A stretch of DNA of 64,000 nucleotides, from contig CANJHS010000002.1 in NCBI GenBank assembly GCA_947474225.1, positions 62,001-126,000 of the forward strand. Direction: 5' to 3'. Shown one piece after another: positions 43,012 to 53,422 of the stretch (positions are counted from its first letter, which is position 1; each line of letters opens with the position of its first letter). Both the position numbers and the translations under genes were made by a program. The notes under the pieces are model-generated. The model had not been told where the DNA came from and made no database searches. It saw nothing but the letters and a program-made list of their open reading frames with translations. This DNA is from Roseiflexaceae bacterium. GTDB taxonomy: Bacteria; Chloroflexota; Chloroflexia; Chloroflexales; Roseiflexaceae.

Positions 43012-46000
43012 ATGCAACGATTCCGATTCTTACAATTCATGATGGCAATAGTCACGCTCATGAGTGTCCTAATGCCGAGCATGTCTGTTGCACAAGCATC
43101 GACTGGGGTGGGGACGCAGATTTTCGATACGACCAGCACCAGTACCCGCTTCATTGATGTGGTCGTCGGTGATAACCACACCTGTGGACTCAAAGCAAAC
43201 GGCACCGTCATGTGCTGGGGGTACAACGGTGAAGGTCAACTCGGCATAGGGGATTGGTACTCACGATACAGCTTGGTACCGTTAGATGTCCCTGGTATAA
43301 CCAATGCAGTGGCGATCGCTGCTGGGTCAAATAATACCTGTGTCATCTTGCGCGATGCGAGCCTCTCGTGCTGGGGATATGGCAACTTCGGCGACGGCAA
43401 CGGTCTCTATGTCCGTTGGTCTGCGGGAGTTATTCCAGGCATGCGCGATATTACACAAATCGCCATGTCCAATCGTGGTTCGTGTATATACAACAAATAT
43501 TCGCAACTGATTTGTTGGGGTGACAATTATAGTGGAAATAGCGGTGAATACTGGCTTGGTAATGACGCAACTTCTTATTTTAATTGGCCACGGTTAATCA
43601 CAACGGATGCATTTACCAATATTGCCGTACGAAATGTAGATCGGTTTCGTCGCACTTGTTTGCAACGTACCGACGGTCGCGTTGCATGTATTGGGGTAAA
43701 CGCAGATGGTGCCTTGGGCTTGGGTTTCATCTCAGGATCAAATTTTAACGGGTACTCCGTCGTGGGCCTTGGCAATTATGTCAACAAGTTTGCCATGGGC
43801 GCCAATGGTGGCTGCGCCATTTTGACTGATAAGACAGTCAGCTGTTGGGGGTCGTTTGCAGGTGGGTATGAATCTACCGCGCGCAATATCCCCATGCCAG
43901 AACCAATGGCAGATGTCTATGGGTCGACGAATTATCGGTATTGGCTCAAAGGAGTGTCGGGCAAAATATACGCGGTTGGGGATAACTGGGGCTCGGCTCT
44001 GGGAGTCAACAGTAATGTAAATCCTTGGAATATCATCACCGAAGTCCCAGAAATTTTTGGTGCAACACGTGTGGCCGGTGCAGATAATGCGCATGGCTGT
44101 GCAGTGCTGCCCAACGGACGGATCAAATGTTGGGGGCAGAATCCCAATGGGCAACTCGGCAACGGGACGCAAGCCAGCTCGTGGGTTCCGGTCAATATTG
44201 CACTCCCGGGCGAACCAATTATCGAGAGTACCAGTACAAACGAAGACACGCTGAGCGGGATCATCCGCATCCGCCGGCATCCCGAAGATGGTGCCGAGAC
44301 GTCGCACGTCCGGATTACCCGCGTCGTGAATGGTCGATTATACAAGCCAGATGGTGTGACAGCCATTGCAACAGGTAGTTATCTGACTATGGCAGAGGCC
44401 GAAGCAGGCGTGCGATTTTTGCCGGATACCAATCTGAATGGCCCAAACATCGGCGCGGTAGCAATCCAAGCATCGACCAAACCAAACATCACCGGTGTGA
44501 GCACCACCGTTGTGACAGGGACAATCAGCGTGAGCCCTGTGGCCGACGCACCACTCATCAGTGATGCAGAGACACGAGAAGACACGCAGTCTTACGACGG
44601 CTTGGTTATATTGCGCAACCCTGCCGATGGCCCAGAAGTCAGCCATGTCATGATTACGAATGTCATTGGCGGTCAATTGTATCGACCGGACGGCACAACG
44701 CCACTGAGCATTGGGGCGATTGTTGATTTGACCACTGCAGCGCAGGGCTTACGTTTCACACCAGCGGCGAATCGTACATTGCCAGGGAGCGTTGAAGTCC
44801 GAGCTGCGACGTCGGCAACGGGCGACGGATTGAGTACACCTGCCACTGCGTCAATTGCAATTATTGCAGTAGTCGATGGCGCACCCAGTATTACCGGGAC
44901 CACCGTCCGTGAAGACGAAATGGGACGACCCGATATTGTTATTACGCGCAATGTAATCGATAGCGAAGAAATTCGCTACTTTCGTATTGTCAGTGACGCA
45001 CCCGGCCGATTCTATCTCAATGATGGCGTGACCATGGTGCTCAATGGCGGATTTGTCTCTGCAGCAGCGGCGAGCAACGGCATTCGCTTTCGACCAAATC
45101 CTAATATTTTCGGGAACTATACGGTACATGCACAAGCAGCAACATCCCCGACCGTAGAAGGAATCGGCGGCGACGATGCGAGTGCGCCGATCATCGTCAC
45201 TCCCGTCGCGGATGTACCACGCATCACTGGAACGACTGTTCTTGAAGGCGGGATGAGTTCTACGGGACTTGTCGTACTGCCAAATAGCGCAGACGGTGCA
45301 GAGGTGACACACTACCGCATCGCCACCGTTGTCGGCGGCACGTTGTTTTTGGCGGACGGCATGACGAGCGTCGCCGTAGGCCAATTCATCACTGTTGCAC
45401 AGGGAGCTGCCGGACTGAAATTTGCAGCACCGATTGCGTCAATGGCCAATGGCATGGTAGAAGTCCAAGCTGCGACAGGGACATCGTTAACTGCCACGAC
45501 GCCTACTCGTGCTACTGCGCTGATTAGCATTACCGACAAAACAGCCCCGGACATTTTGGTACCATACGACATGATCCTCGATGCATATACCGACACCGGT
45601 ACTCATGTCGATTTCACTGTCAGTGCTAGTGACCTCCGCGACGGAAGCGTACCGGTCACCTGCAACTACGTCTCGGGTGTGTACTTACCAGTGGGCAGCC
45701 AAACCATCACTTGCACGGCGTCGGACCGTGCCGGAAATTCCGCCTCTGCCTCTTTCATTGTGATTGTCCAAAAGATTGCTCCTTCGGTCACATTGAGCCC
45801 AATCGACGCCGTGTCAGGTCAGAATGTAGCCCTCAGATGGGCATTGGGAGTCGAAACAGGTCAAGCGTACCGATATGACATCCAACGTCGCGCTCTCCCA
45901 ACAGGAGAATGGATGATTGTTGCGTCGAACTTCACCGAACGTTCCGCCACAATACGGAGCATTGGAGAACTAGCCTACGCGTTCCGTGTGCGGGCGACAC

Positions 46001-47412
46001 TCGTCGACGGCACAACAGGACCATGGTCAAGTATTGTAAATACCGTCATTGACGAGACTCCCCCCAATGTATCAGCATGGTTGAACCGTGGTCAATCAAC
46101 CACAACCGGTGCTGAAGTAGCAACCAGCAGTCGTGTTCGTCTTACCATGCAGAACAGCGATGCAGATTCCGCCACGATGGTACGCTGGAGCGAAGACGGC
46201 ATCGCATACACAAGCTGGATTCCATATCGGGGCATCAATGATGTCACACTCAGTTCTGGTGATGGGTACAAAGAACTCCACATTGAAGCACGTGACCGAG
46301 TCGGGAATGTAACCACCACATACGCTGGAATCATTGTGAATACGCTTGCCACCGATGCCTATAGTCTGACAATGAACAACGGTGACAGCTTCACTTCTAG
46401 CAACACAGTCAATGTGAATGTCAGTGCACCACGCAGTGTCTATCCACCGATTGCTGAAATGCAATTCAGCAGCAATGGAGTCTTCGACGGAAATATGCCA
46501 TGGCGACCCTTCGCTCTCGGTGGAACATGGACGTTTGAACCTACCAACACGGGAATCTATCACCTCTACGTGCGCTTCCGTTCGGTAGACGGGACGATTT
46601 TGCAGGTCGTCCAAGATGATATTTTGGTCGACAGTACTGCTCCGGTCGCAAAACTGAGTGTCAAATCGACAACTTCTGCCTCGGTCACCATAGGCATTAG
46701 TGTTGTCGACAGGGCATCGACGTCCCGTGCCACAGGATCTGGGGTCGTGCAAATGCAAGTCGCATCAGCAGGGAACTTTACATCTACCGCATGGGTACCA
46801 TTCGCTCCGAGCGCACTGGTACGCTATGACAAAACAAACAAGAGTGCCGGAGGCGTCTATGCGCGCACACGAGACCGCGCAGGAAACATCAGTGTGACAC
46901 GCTGTATTACTCCTACAGGGGTGGCTTGTAGTGTGAATCCTGGATACATCAATAATGCAAGTCCTACGCTGCAAATTCCCGCTCCATATCGTCTCAACAG
47001 TGGTTCAGTAGTCATACTTTCTGAACGCCTTGTTGTTGCAAGCGATGCGGAGACACCACTGAATCAACTCACATTCACGCTTTTGACCGAACCAGTAAAT
47101 GGATGGATGCTCTACGGCGGATCACGAATGTCCAGCGGCACACGTTTCACGTATGAAGATTTGGCACGCAAACGTCTGGTTTACCGCCAGAATGGTACCC
47201 ATAGTGAACATGATCGTATCGTCATTCAAGTCAGCGACGCTCAAGGTGCGCATAGCAGTGCAACCATCTGGTTCCTTTTGAACGGTATTACTGATCCCGC
47301 TTCTCCACACCTCCCAGGAACGGTGGTTGCAACTCATACTCCACTCCCTACCAGAACGCCAACTCCTACCAAGAAAGAATCAGCGCTGCCAACCAAGAAG
47401 CCTAAGCCGTAA
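43012..47412 (+). CDS. Large modular secreted protein with RCC1 repeats, cadherin-like repeats and HYR domain
   Basis: The 1466-residue protein begins with a signal peptide (MQRFRFLQFMMAIVTLMSVL) at ATG 43012, with AAGGGGGGG before it. Residues ~40-400 carry RCC1/BNR-type propeller repeats (CGLKANGTVMCWGYNGEGQL, repeated CWG phrases). Next come four repeats of about 105 residues with the SHVRITRVVNGRLYKPDG and AEAGVRFLPDTN pattern. An HYR-like domain follows (TITCTASDRAGNSASASF), then FN3-like segments, and a CSPG/cadherin-like domain (RLVYRQNGTHSEHDRIVIQV) near 1400. A Pro/Thr/Lys tail ends the chain. It is likely a surface adhesion or matrix protein, but no sorting motif is visible. Confidence 0.8.
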   Translation: MQRFRFLQFMMAIVTLMSVLMPSMSVAQASTGVGTQIFDTTSTSTRFIDVVVGDNHTCGLKANGTVMCWGYNGEGQLGIGDWYSRYSLVPLDVPGITNAVAIAAGSNNTCVILRDASLSCWGYGNFGDGNGLYVRWSAGVIPGMRDITQIAMSNRGSCIYNKYSQLICWGDNYSGNSGEYWLGNDATSYFNWPRLITTDAFTNIAVRNVDRFRRTCLQRTDGRVACIGVNADGALGLGFISGSNFNGYSVVGLGNYVNKFAMGANGGCAILTDKTVSCWGSFAGGYESTARNIPMPEPMADVYGSTNYRYWLKGVSGKIYAVGDNWGSALGVNSNVNPWNIITEVPEIFGATRVAGADNAHGCAVLPNGRIKCWGQNPNGQLGNGTQASSWVPVNIALPGEPIIESTSTNEDTLSGIIRIRRHPEDGAETSHVRITRVVNGRLYKPDGVTAIATGSYLTMAEAEAGVRFLPDTNLNGPNIGAVAIQASTKPNITGVSTTVVTGTISVSPVADAPLISDAETREDTQSYDGLVILRNPADGPEVSHVMITNVIGGQLYRPDGTTPLSIGAIVDLTTAAQGLRFTPAANRTLPGSVEVRAATSATGDGLSTPATASIAIIAVVDGAPSITGTTVREDEMGRPDIVITRNVIDSEEIRYFRIVSDAPGRFYLNDGVTMVLNGGFVSAAAASNGIRFRPNPNIFGNYTVHAQAATSPTVEGIGGDDASAPIIVTPVADVPRITGTTVLEGGMSSTGLVVLPNSADGAEVTHYRIATVVGGTLFLADGMTSVAVGQFITVAQGAAGLKFAAPIASMANGMVEVQAATGTSLTATTPTRATALISITDKTAPDILVPYDMILDAYTDTGTHVDFTVSASDLRDGSVPVTCNYVSGVYLPVGSQTITCTASDRAGNSASASFIVIVQKIAPSVTLSPIDAVSGQNVALRWALGVETGQAYRYDIQRRALPTGEWMIVASNFTERSATIRSIGELAYAFRVRATLVDGTTGPWSSIVNTVIDETPPNVSAWLNRGQSTTTGAEVATSSRVRLTMQNSDADSATMVRWSEDGIAYTSWIPYRGINDVTLSSGDGYKELHIEARDRVGNVTTTYAGIIVNTLATDAYSLTMNNGDSFTSSNTVNVNVSAPRSVYPPIAEMQFSSNGVFDGNMPWRPFALGGTWTFEPTNTGIYHLYVRFRSVDGTILQVVQDDILVDSTAPVAKLSVKSTTSASVTIGISVVDRASTSRATGSGVVQMQVASAGNFTSTAWVPFAPSALVRYDKTNKSAGGVYARTRDRAGNISVTRCITPTGVACSVNPGYINNASPTLQIPAPYRLNSGSVVILSERLVVASDAETPLNQLTFTLLTEPVNGWMLYGGSRMSSGTRFTYEDLARKRLVYRQNGTHSEHDRIVIQVSDAQGAHSSATIWFLLNGITDPASPHLPGTVVATHTPLPTRTPTPTKKESALPTKKPKP

Positions 47413-47421
47413 ATACAACGC

Positions 47422-47456
47422 AACGCCCCCTCCCGTGCTAATCGGAAGGGGGCGTT
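47422..47456 (+). terminator. Terminator after the modular secreted protein
   Basis: AACGCCCCCT and AAGGGGGCGTT pair around a ~14-nt loop, 10 bp past the stop. Confidence 0.8.
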
Positions 47457-49254
47457 ATGTGTCATGTTTACTTTTGGATATCAACAAGAGAGTCCTCTGT
47501 ACGATCTTTTTTGAGCGATGGTCCTCACGAGTAACAAAACCACAGCCATCAGTGATACACCGTTGGATTCCTGTAACGAACTTTTGCGCTGTGTTTTCAT
47601 CAGCTTTAGCGTGGGATACGCTATTCCCACGCATAGTATGGTCTGTCACAGATGAAAACCAAATAGCCCACGAATGGCTGTTCGAAGTGCCAACTAACCA
47701 GTCGAATTACACCACGGCGAGCCCTTCCGTTGGCTTTTACAGCAACCCATACGATCAGATAACCTCAGCAATCACGATACCGATGATTCGCTTGTTCATC
47801 GCGTGGAATCGCTCTGCCCCCTCATACGGTCTTTCAGCGTACGCAGGTATACGCCCGAAGCAAAAGATCTTGTCATTAATGGCACATCACGTTCTGTACG
47901 GTACGGACTGTTCCCCAGGGTGCGGACCTCTTCCGAACTGGTCGAAAATCCTTTCGTTCCGAAACAAACGCGCATAGACCCAATTAGCTGCCAACACTTT
48001 GAATCATGTGCATTTGCAACGAATACACTCACACAAACGCGCAGGACGTACGCTTCCTGATTGCAGATTAGCGGTGCACCACATTCCTATTATCCGAATA
48101 CCGCCAAGAATTGCATCCTCTGGATCGATGTCATGACACTACTTTTGGCTGCGCTCGTCCTTTTGCGGAGAAATGTGAGTCTGGTGGATTAGATAGCAAT
48201 CAATGCAGTCGAAATTTTTCGATGGCTATATGCACTCGTGTCACATAGCCCACCATTATTATCAGCGACTGATCACGGTTTTTTTTGCGGAGCCCAGATC
48301 TCAGTCGTAAGGCAGCAATACGACTTTGTTTAATCCCGTAATCCGAACCATCACAGTGTTGCTCTACTCACTCGTTATTACCGTCTGCATGGGTACACGT
48401 GCGCTGACAGTATCGCAATGGTTGCTGGTGGTCGATTTCACCGCGTTACCTACATGGGGTTACTCTGCTGCATATCTCTTACACAATATCCAATATTGCC
48501 AAAGGGTATTGACTGGACATTGTATGTGCATTGGCGTTTGTGCAATTGTGCGCGATTAGGGGAATTCTTGCTGCCCTTACTTATGACAGCAGGAGGAATC
48601 GATGTCGTGAGAAAGCTAGCCATCGCGAGCTGCAGTGGTTCTTTTTGCCGTTACACTGTTCATTGGACTGGCATGACTACATATGATTGCAATTGGCCAA
48701 TGGTCGTGGAGCACTTCACAGGCTTCAATATTGCACGTGCATGGCTACCCGAATCCAATGCGATTTCTGTACGTGGTCTCCCCCTCAACTTGCACGATCC
48801 GGATTGGCGCAAGAGAGCAGTAACCTGACATATGCGGTAGCCCGATGGATTTTTGCGCATCCCGGAGTGCACTGCAGCATGGATTCTCACTGTACTAACA
48901 CATGTTTTCGCTGCTAGATACCATTCGCTGATTTAAAAGCGCGAGCGTAAACCAGTACTACGGAGTGTCATTCGTAGCTCACCGAATACCGTGTCATCAT
49001 CTGGGCACGATGTTTGCTCAGAACCTCGTTGAAGTGGATATCCTGCACATACGAATGCAGGGTGGGGCAGTCGCCTGTTTGAACGTTTCATTTGGATTAC
49101 AATTCTCTGCCTGACCACACTGAGTGAAAACGGAGAACCGGCTCGATTAGTCGCTTCTTTTGTCCCGGTTATGCTGTTGCGCCTGGTAGAATTCGGTAAT
49201 ATTACCGACTGGAATGCATTGAGGCTGCATCTGCAACATCGAATGTTTATCTAA
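47457..49254 (+). pseudogene. Decayed coding region, probably a former membrane protein
   Basis: About 1.8 kb has no intact gene, far longer than any other gap in the window. Protein-like fragments on the plus strand shift frame: ~47803-48060 (TPEAKDLVINGTSRSVRYGL), hydrophobic pieces around 48330-48560 (VLLYSLVITVCMGTRA), and 49063-49254 with WGSRLFERFIWITILCLTTL then PARLVASFVPVMLLRLVEFG, ending at a normal stop. This pattern resembles the end of a polytopic GT-C-like membrane protein broken by several frameshifts. No single parent family could be named, and I cannot exclude that part of it is non-coding. No RNA gene or repeat was seen. Confidence 0.45.
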
Positions 49255-49394
49255 AAATCATTTTTTCAAAAATTTATTATTCCTTGCAAAAACCTGAAAA
49301 CCAACTCCCATGACAATGATGCACGCTTGAAATTGCTCGAATACTCAATTAGTATGTAGGTACGTACGGAACCAATAGTAGGTTGAGGACAACA

Positions 49395-50057
49395 ATGACC
49401 ACCCCATATGGAATCGTGGCACTCCACGGTTTGCCGATATTGTTTACGCTTCTCGCTTTGTGGCAAATCAGTATGTTGGCTGGACGTCGTAGCCCACGTC
49501 GCGAAGTCTTAGCGAATGCAGGAGTTATTGGCATCATTCTTGGTCTGATGGCCAAGACATACTTACAAATTCAATTCAGCACTGCGCTTGGACTCGATGT
49601 CGCTTCGCCGTATGCAACGTACCCCGTATTGGCTGCTGGCTATATTTTGTTGATGTTCGGATTTGTTGGCTGGGATAGGATGTTGTTGTCGCGGCCAGGC
49701 TGGAGTGCGCCGTTAGCAATCATTGCACTTATTGAAGTCACAACCGTTGTGAGTGCCCGAATGGGGATGACACAGTGGTGGATTATTCCCTTCACGGTTG
49801 TCATAGGCAGCGTCATCCTCATCGATTTATTGTTTCTGGGATTTGCAATCCGGCAGAGACTCGTTATTGCGATACCGTTCTTGTTGCTCCACATTGCATC
49901 GGTGATTGTGACCACGGGCATTGAACTGAAAGCACCGACAAATGCCGATCTCCTGAATGGAATTCTGTTGAGCACCATCACCAGCGCTGTCCTTTTTGTG
50001 ATTTCGACACGGTTGATTACACGGCATACAAATCGCGGCCGTATGATGGTGGTATAG
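49395..50057 (+). CDS. Polytopic membrane protein of unknown function
   Basis: The 220-residue protein has about seven hydrophobic helices, for example ALHGLPILFTLLALWQISM, ANAGVIGIILGLMAKTYL and VLAAGYILLMFGFVG, with few loops. I do not recognise the family. Spacing of the helices recalls small seven-helix proteins but no retinal-binding Lys or other key residue was identified. ATG 49395 has TGAGG 6-8 nt upstream and is better than the TTG at 49383. It lies just after the decayed region and 300 bp ahead of the tRNA cluster. The next 235 bp up to the tRNA promoter hold only short frames. Confidence 0.6.
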   Translation: MTTPYGIVALHGLPILFTLLALWQISMLAGRRSPRREVLANAGVIGIILGLMAKTYLQIQFSTALGLDVASPYATYPVLAAGYILLMFGFVGWDRMLLSRPGWSAPLAIIALIEVTTVVSARMGMTQWWIIPFTVVIGSVILIDLLFLGFAIRQRLVIAIPFLLLHIASVIVTTGIELKAPTNADLLNGILLSTITSAVLFVISTRLITRHTNRGRMMVV

Positions 50058-50292
50058 ATTTTTACTGAATATGGAAAATACCAACTTGCCCGTCATTCTC
50101 TCCGAGCAGTACAGTGCAAAAATCGATGGGCTTCGCTTTCGTATACCGCGTGTACTGCACAGTGCACACAGTTGCGTCACACTCCCCGCATACTAATCCT
50201 CTGCACGCAAGTGCCCCTGTAGGCTGTCAAAGAAGAAATCTACGACTCGTCATGTTTTCACACTGCGGCGCTCTTTGATGCAAAAACTCGAT

Positions 50293-50321
50293 TTGACAAT
50301 GCACTGACCATCGGGTATATT
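50293..50321 (+). promoter_or_regulatory. Promoter of the tRNA-Leu/tRNA-Pro operon
   Basis: TTGACA (50293-50298) and TATATT (50316-50321) are exactly 17 bp apart, 36 bp before tRNA-Leu. Confidence 0.85.
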
Positions 50322-50356
50322 TCTGTTCGTAAGTGATGCGCAACCAGGCATTACGA

Positions 50357-50442
50357 GCCGGAGTGGCGGAATGGCAGACGCGATGGTCTCAAAAACCATT
50401 GAGGGCAACTTCATGTGGGTTCGACTCCCACCTCCGGCACCA
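50357..50442 (+). tRNA. tRNA-Leu (CAA)
   Basis: GCCGGAG pairs with CTCCGGC as acceptor stem, with encoded ACCA at 50439-50442. The anticodon loop CTCAAAA gives CAA, reading TTG. The long variable arm is that of a type II tRNA. Confidence 0.95.
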
Positions 50443-50449
50443 CTAATCA

Positions 50450-50527
<78 letters not shown>

Positions 50528-50535
50528 CGACAGAC

Positions 50536-50562
50536 ACCGGCTCCAAGCGGAGCCGGTTTTTT
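50536..50562 (+). terminator. Terminator after tRNA-Pro
   Basis: ACCGGCTCC and GGAGCCGGT flank AAGC, followed by TTTTT. Confidence 0.9.
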
Positions 50563-50576
50563 GTATATCGAGGCAT

Positions 50577-51494
50577 ATGAACAAACCACGCTTTTCGCCT
50601 CTATGGTTAGCTGCTGCTCTGTTGGGCCATACGGCCTGGGGGATTTACCCTGTTTTGGCGCGATATCTCCAGATCCAAGCGCATATACCGGGATTGACGC
50701 TCCTGACGATCGCCAACGGCTTTGCAATGCTGGTGATGGTTATTGTGGTAGGCATCCGTCGTGAGTTCCATCAGTTACGTATCCGTGCAGGATGGTTGGT
50801 TGCCTTATTTGCAATGCTACGGGCGGTAACCAACGTATTAGCAGCTCGCTACGCCCCGGCTGCACAAGTCACGCTCATCGGACTCTTGACACCTCTGCTG
50901 GTGGTGATAATGGGCAGGGTATGGTTCCAAGACCCAGCACCTCCCAACACCGGAGTAGTCCTCACGCTGTCGTTGGTGGGAGCACTCGTTATGCTGAGCG
51001 GGGATATGCAAAATCCGGAATTCTGGCAGAGTGGCGGCGATAGTAGTTGGGTGGGCATTGCGCTCGCCTTGACGAGTAGCTTCATGCTGGCTTTGTACAT
51101 GCTTTCGGTACGACGGACGAGCGCCTATGGTATTTCGAGCGAGGCGACCTTTTTGTTGCAGCTGATTGCCGTAGTCGGGACATCCATCCCACTTTCGTAT
51201 GTCGTCGGGGAACGGTTCGATGGAGTTGCGTCGTTAGCGCCCACACAATGGGTGTGGTTAATTTTCTTTGCCGTGTTCATCGTCATTGGTGCAAACATCC
51301 TGCAGGTCTATACACTGCGTAAACTCGGTGCATCGCTCGTCACTGCGGTGCAGGCGTGGCGCTTGCCCATATCGGCAATTGCCGCAGGATTCATCCTGGC
51401 AGAATGGATGCACACGCCCACAGAATTCATAGGCGCAGCCCTGACTGCCCTCAGCGTCACGTGGTACCTGGTGTCGCAGCGCAAAGCAGCTTGA
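50577..51494 (+). CDS. EamA/DMT-family transporter
   Basis: The 305-residue protein has ten hydrophobic helices in two related halves, as in drug/metabolite transporters: [20 protein letters not shown] at the start, [20 protein letters not shown] in the first half, and [20 protein letters not shown] in the second. EamA transporters export amino acids or small metabolites; substrate unknown. ATG 50577 has GAGG upstream and begins just after the tRNA terminator; the longer upstream frame runs through the tRNAs and is not real. The promoter of tRNA-Arg overlaps its 3' end. Confidence 0.87.
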   Translation: MNKPRFSPLWLAAALLGHTAWGIYPVLARYLQIQAHIPGLTLLTIANGFAMLVMVIVVGIRREFHQLRIRAGWLVALFAMLRAVTNVLAARYAPAAQVTLIGLLTPLLVVIMGRVWFQDPAPPNTGVVLTLSLVGALVMLSGDMQNPEFWQSGGDSSWVGIALALTSSFMLALYMLSVRRTSAYGISSEATFLLQLIAVVGTSIPLSYVVGERFDGVASLAPTQWVWLIFFAVFIVIGANILQVYTLRKLGASLVTAVQAWRLPISAIAAGFILAEWMHTPTEFIGAALTALSVTWYLVSQRKAA

Positions 51495-51520
51495 CCAGAC
51501 CAGCTCGCCGGTGCTATGAT
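51491..51520 (+). promoter_or_regulatory. Promoter of tRNA-Arg
   Basis: TTGACC (51491-51496) and TATGAT (51515-51520) are 18 bp apart, and transcription would start just before the tRNA. The -35 box overlaps the stop of the EamA gene. Confidence 0.65.
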
Positions 51521-51529
51521 TGATTCATT

Positions 51530-51606
51530 GGCTCTGTAGCTCAATTGGATAGAGCATCACCCTCCGAAGGTGAAGGTTGCTGGTTCGAACCTAGTCAGAG
51601 TCACCA
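51530..51606 (+). tRNA. tRNA-Arg (CCG)
   Basis: GGCTCTG pairs with CAGAGTC (one G-U), with encoded ACCA. The anticodon loop CTCCGAA between TCACC and GGTGA gives CCG. Confidence 0.94.
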
Positions 51607-51614
51607 CACCCGAG

Positions 51615-51634
51615 CGCCCAGCCAAGGCTGGGCG
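51615..51634 (+). terminator. Terminator after tRNA-Arg
   Basis: CGCCCAGCC and GGCTGGGCG flank AA, with a weak T-rich tail. It lies 23 bp before the ABC transporter start. Confidence 0.6.
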
Positions 51635-51656
51635 TTCTGTATTTATGGGGAATCAT

Positions 51657-52598
51657 ATGATAGACGCACGCAACCTCACCAAATCGTTTGGGACCGTCGC
51701 TGCCGTACACGACGTCAGCCTCAGCGTTGGTCCTGCACAAATCTACGCATTGTTGGGTCCGAATGGTGCGGGCAAAAGTACAACGATCAATATGTTGACC
51801 ACACTCCTTACACCCGACAGCGGCACGCTACACATCAATGGGCATGATTCGGTACGAAATCCCGATGCTGTCCGTCGTATCATCGGCGTGACATTCCAAG
51901 ATCTCGTCCTCGACCGTGATTTGACTGGCCGAGAGTGCCTCGAATACGCCGGCAGGTTATACAATCTCGATGCACCATTGCGGCGTCAACGAATGAGTGA
52001 CGTACTCGAACTGGTTGAGTTGGGGAGCGCAGCGGATCGATTGACCGGGACGTACTCGGGCGGGATGAAGCGGCGGCTCGAACTGGCACGCTGTCTGATG
52101 ATGGAACCGATGGTTTTGTTTTTGGACGAACCAACTCAGGGACTCGACCCGCAGCATCGAGCACAGATTTGGCAATACATCAAAGATCTGCGCTCCCAGA
52201 ACGGAATGACCGTTTTGTTAACCACACATGCAATGGACGAAGCCGAAGAGTTGGCAGATACCGTCGGCATCATTGACAACGGTGCGATGGTACAAGAAGG
52301 GACTCCTGAAGCGCTGATACGTACACTTGGTAGCGCCTATATCCGCATCAATGCAACGTTCCCCGATGCATACATTCCAGGCTTCGGCGGCGCAGAATGG
52401 GTGACGATGATTGACACGCAACCAGGAGTGCTCACCATCGGTGTATTACACGGGGCACGACAGATGACCACCATTATTGAACATCTTACGCGTGATGGTA
52501 TAGACATTGTCGACATCAGCATGACACGTCCATCATTGGGCGATGTGTTCTTGCAGGTCACCGGTAGAGCGCTACGCGACGAAGGAGCGGTACGTTGA
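51657..52598 (+). CDS. ABC transporter ATP-binding protein (DrrA type)
   Basis: The 313-residue ATPase has Walker A LLGPNGAGKSTT, Q-loop VTFQDLVLDRDL, signature YSGGMKRRLELARCL, Walker B MVLFLDEPTQGLDP, and the H-loop LTTHAMDEAEE. The ~85-residue C-terminal extension with SLGDVFLQVTGRALRD is typical of daunorubicin-resistance DrrA-type exporters. It energises the export carried by the following membrane protein; the substrate is unknown (drug or lipid). ATG 51657 has GGGGA 6 nt upstream and is preferred to ATG 51645. The stop overlaps the permease start (TTGA). Confidence 0.9.
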   Translation: MIDARNLTKSFGTVAAVHDVSLSVGPAQIYALLGPNGAGKSTTINMLTTLLTPDSGTLHINGHDSVRNPDAVRRIIGVTFQDLVLDRDLTGRECLEYAGRLYNLDAPLRRQRMSDVLELVELGSAADRLTGTYSGGMKRRLELARCLMMEPMVLFLDEPTQGLDPQHRAQIWQYIKDLRSQNGMTVLLTTHAMDEAEELADTVGIIDNGAMVQEGTPEALIRTLGSAYIRINATFPDAYIPGFGGAEWVTMIDTQPGVLTIGVLHGARQMTTIIEHLTRDGIDIVDISMTRPSLGDVFLQVTGRALRDEGAVR

Positions 52599-53347
52599 TA
52601 CACGCAACCATAGCTATCTGGCTGCGCCACATGCGCAAGTTTTTTCGGAACCGCGAGGAGCTCGGCGGATTGCTCATCCAACCGATTTTGTGGGTAGGCC
52701 TGTTTGGTATCGGGATGGCACGCATGCTCAGTGCGCAGGCAGAGTATGTCACCTTTATGCTGCCCGGCATATTGGCGTTGACTGCGCTTGGAGGCGCTGC
52801 TGGCGGCGGGATGATGTTTTTGGATGAACGACTGCGCGGTATTTTACGCGAATACCAAGTCGCGCCTATCCCACGGCTGAGTATCTTGCTCGGACACATC
52901 GCTGCCACGCTGAGCAAAGCGTTCTTTCAGATTATTATTGTCATCATTGTAGGATACATCGCCGGTGTACACTGGGTATTCGGATTTGGTGCATTTATTT
53001 GCGCACTGATGTACCTCCTTGCATTCACGCTTGGCTTTTGTGGATTGTCATTAGGCATCGCCATTCGTTCCAAAAGCATCATGGGCTACCATGGGATGCT
53101 GTTTTTGTTTAACTTGCCTTTGTTATTTGCCTCCAATGCACTCTATCCACTGACGGATGCACCGCAATGGATGCAATGGCTTGCATATGCAAATCCTGCG
53201 ACGTGGTATATCGATGCGACCCGGGCACTGTTGCAAGGCACGACAGCAATGCTCCCTCTGTGGGTATCAGGATTGGCATTGGTATGCTTTGCTGCGCTGT
53301 CATTGAGCTTTGCACTGCAACGATTTAGGGCTTTAACGACAAATTGA
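52595..53347 (+). CDS. ABC-2 type permease (DrrB type)
   Basis: The 250-residue protein has about six membrane helices and the ABC-2 signatures GMMFLDERLRGILREYQVAPIP and LPLLFASNALYPL. It forms the membrane channel for the preceding ATPase. A TTG at 52595 overlapping the TGA stop, with AAGGAG 8 nt upstream, sets the start. The ABC pair stands alone, without a regulator, behind tRNA-Arg. The exported substrate cannot be deduced. Confidence 0.88.
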   Translation: MIHATIAIWLRHMRKFFRNREELGGLLIQPILWVGLFGIGMARMLSAQAEYVTFMLPGILALTALGGAAGGGMMFLDERLRGILREYQVAPIPRLSILLGHIAATLSKAFFQIIIVIIVGYIAGVHWVFGFGAFICALMYLLAFTLGFCGLSLGIAIRSKSIMGYHGMLFLFNLPLLFASNALYPLTDAPQWMQWLAYANPATWYIDATRALLQGTTAMLPLWVSGLALVCFAALSLSFALQRFRALTTN

Positions 53348-53422
53348 TTACGGGTCCGCAGGAAAATTCGGGTACACTATATAGAACAAATGTACCAAGC
53401 ACACAGAGAAGAGCGGGGACGA

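Noticed and set aside
47327-47977. 216-codon frame after the modular protein
   Set aside because: It begins inside the previous gene, has no ribosome site and shows no clear family; only later fragments look protein-like, so I treat the area as decayed.
50071-50336. Short frames (42 and about 37 codons) between the membrane protein and tRNA-Leu
   Set aside because: They lack ribosome sites and the second overlaps the tRNA promoter, so they are not supported as genes.
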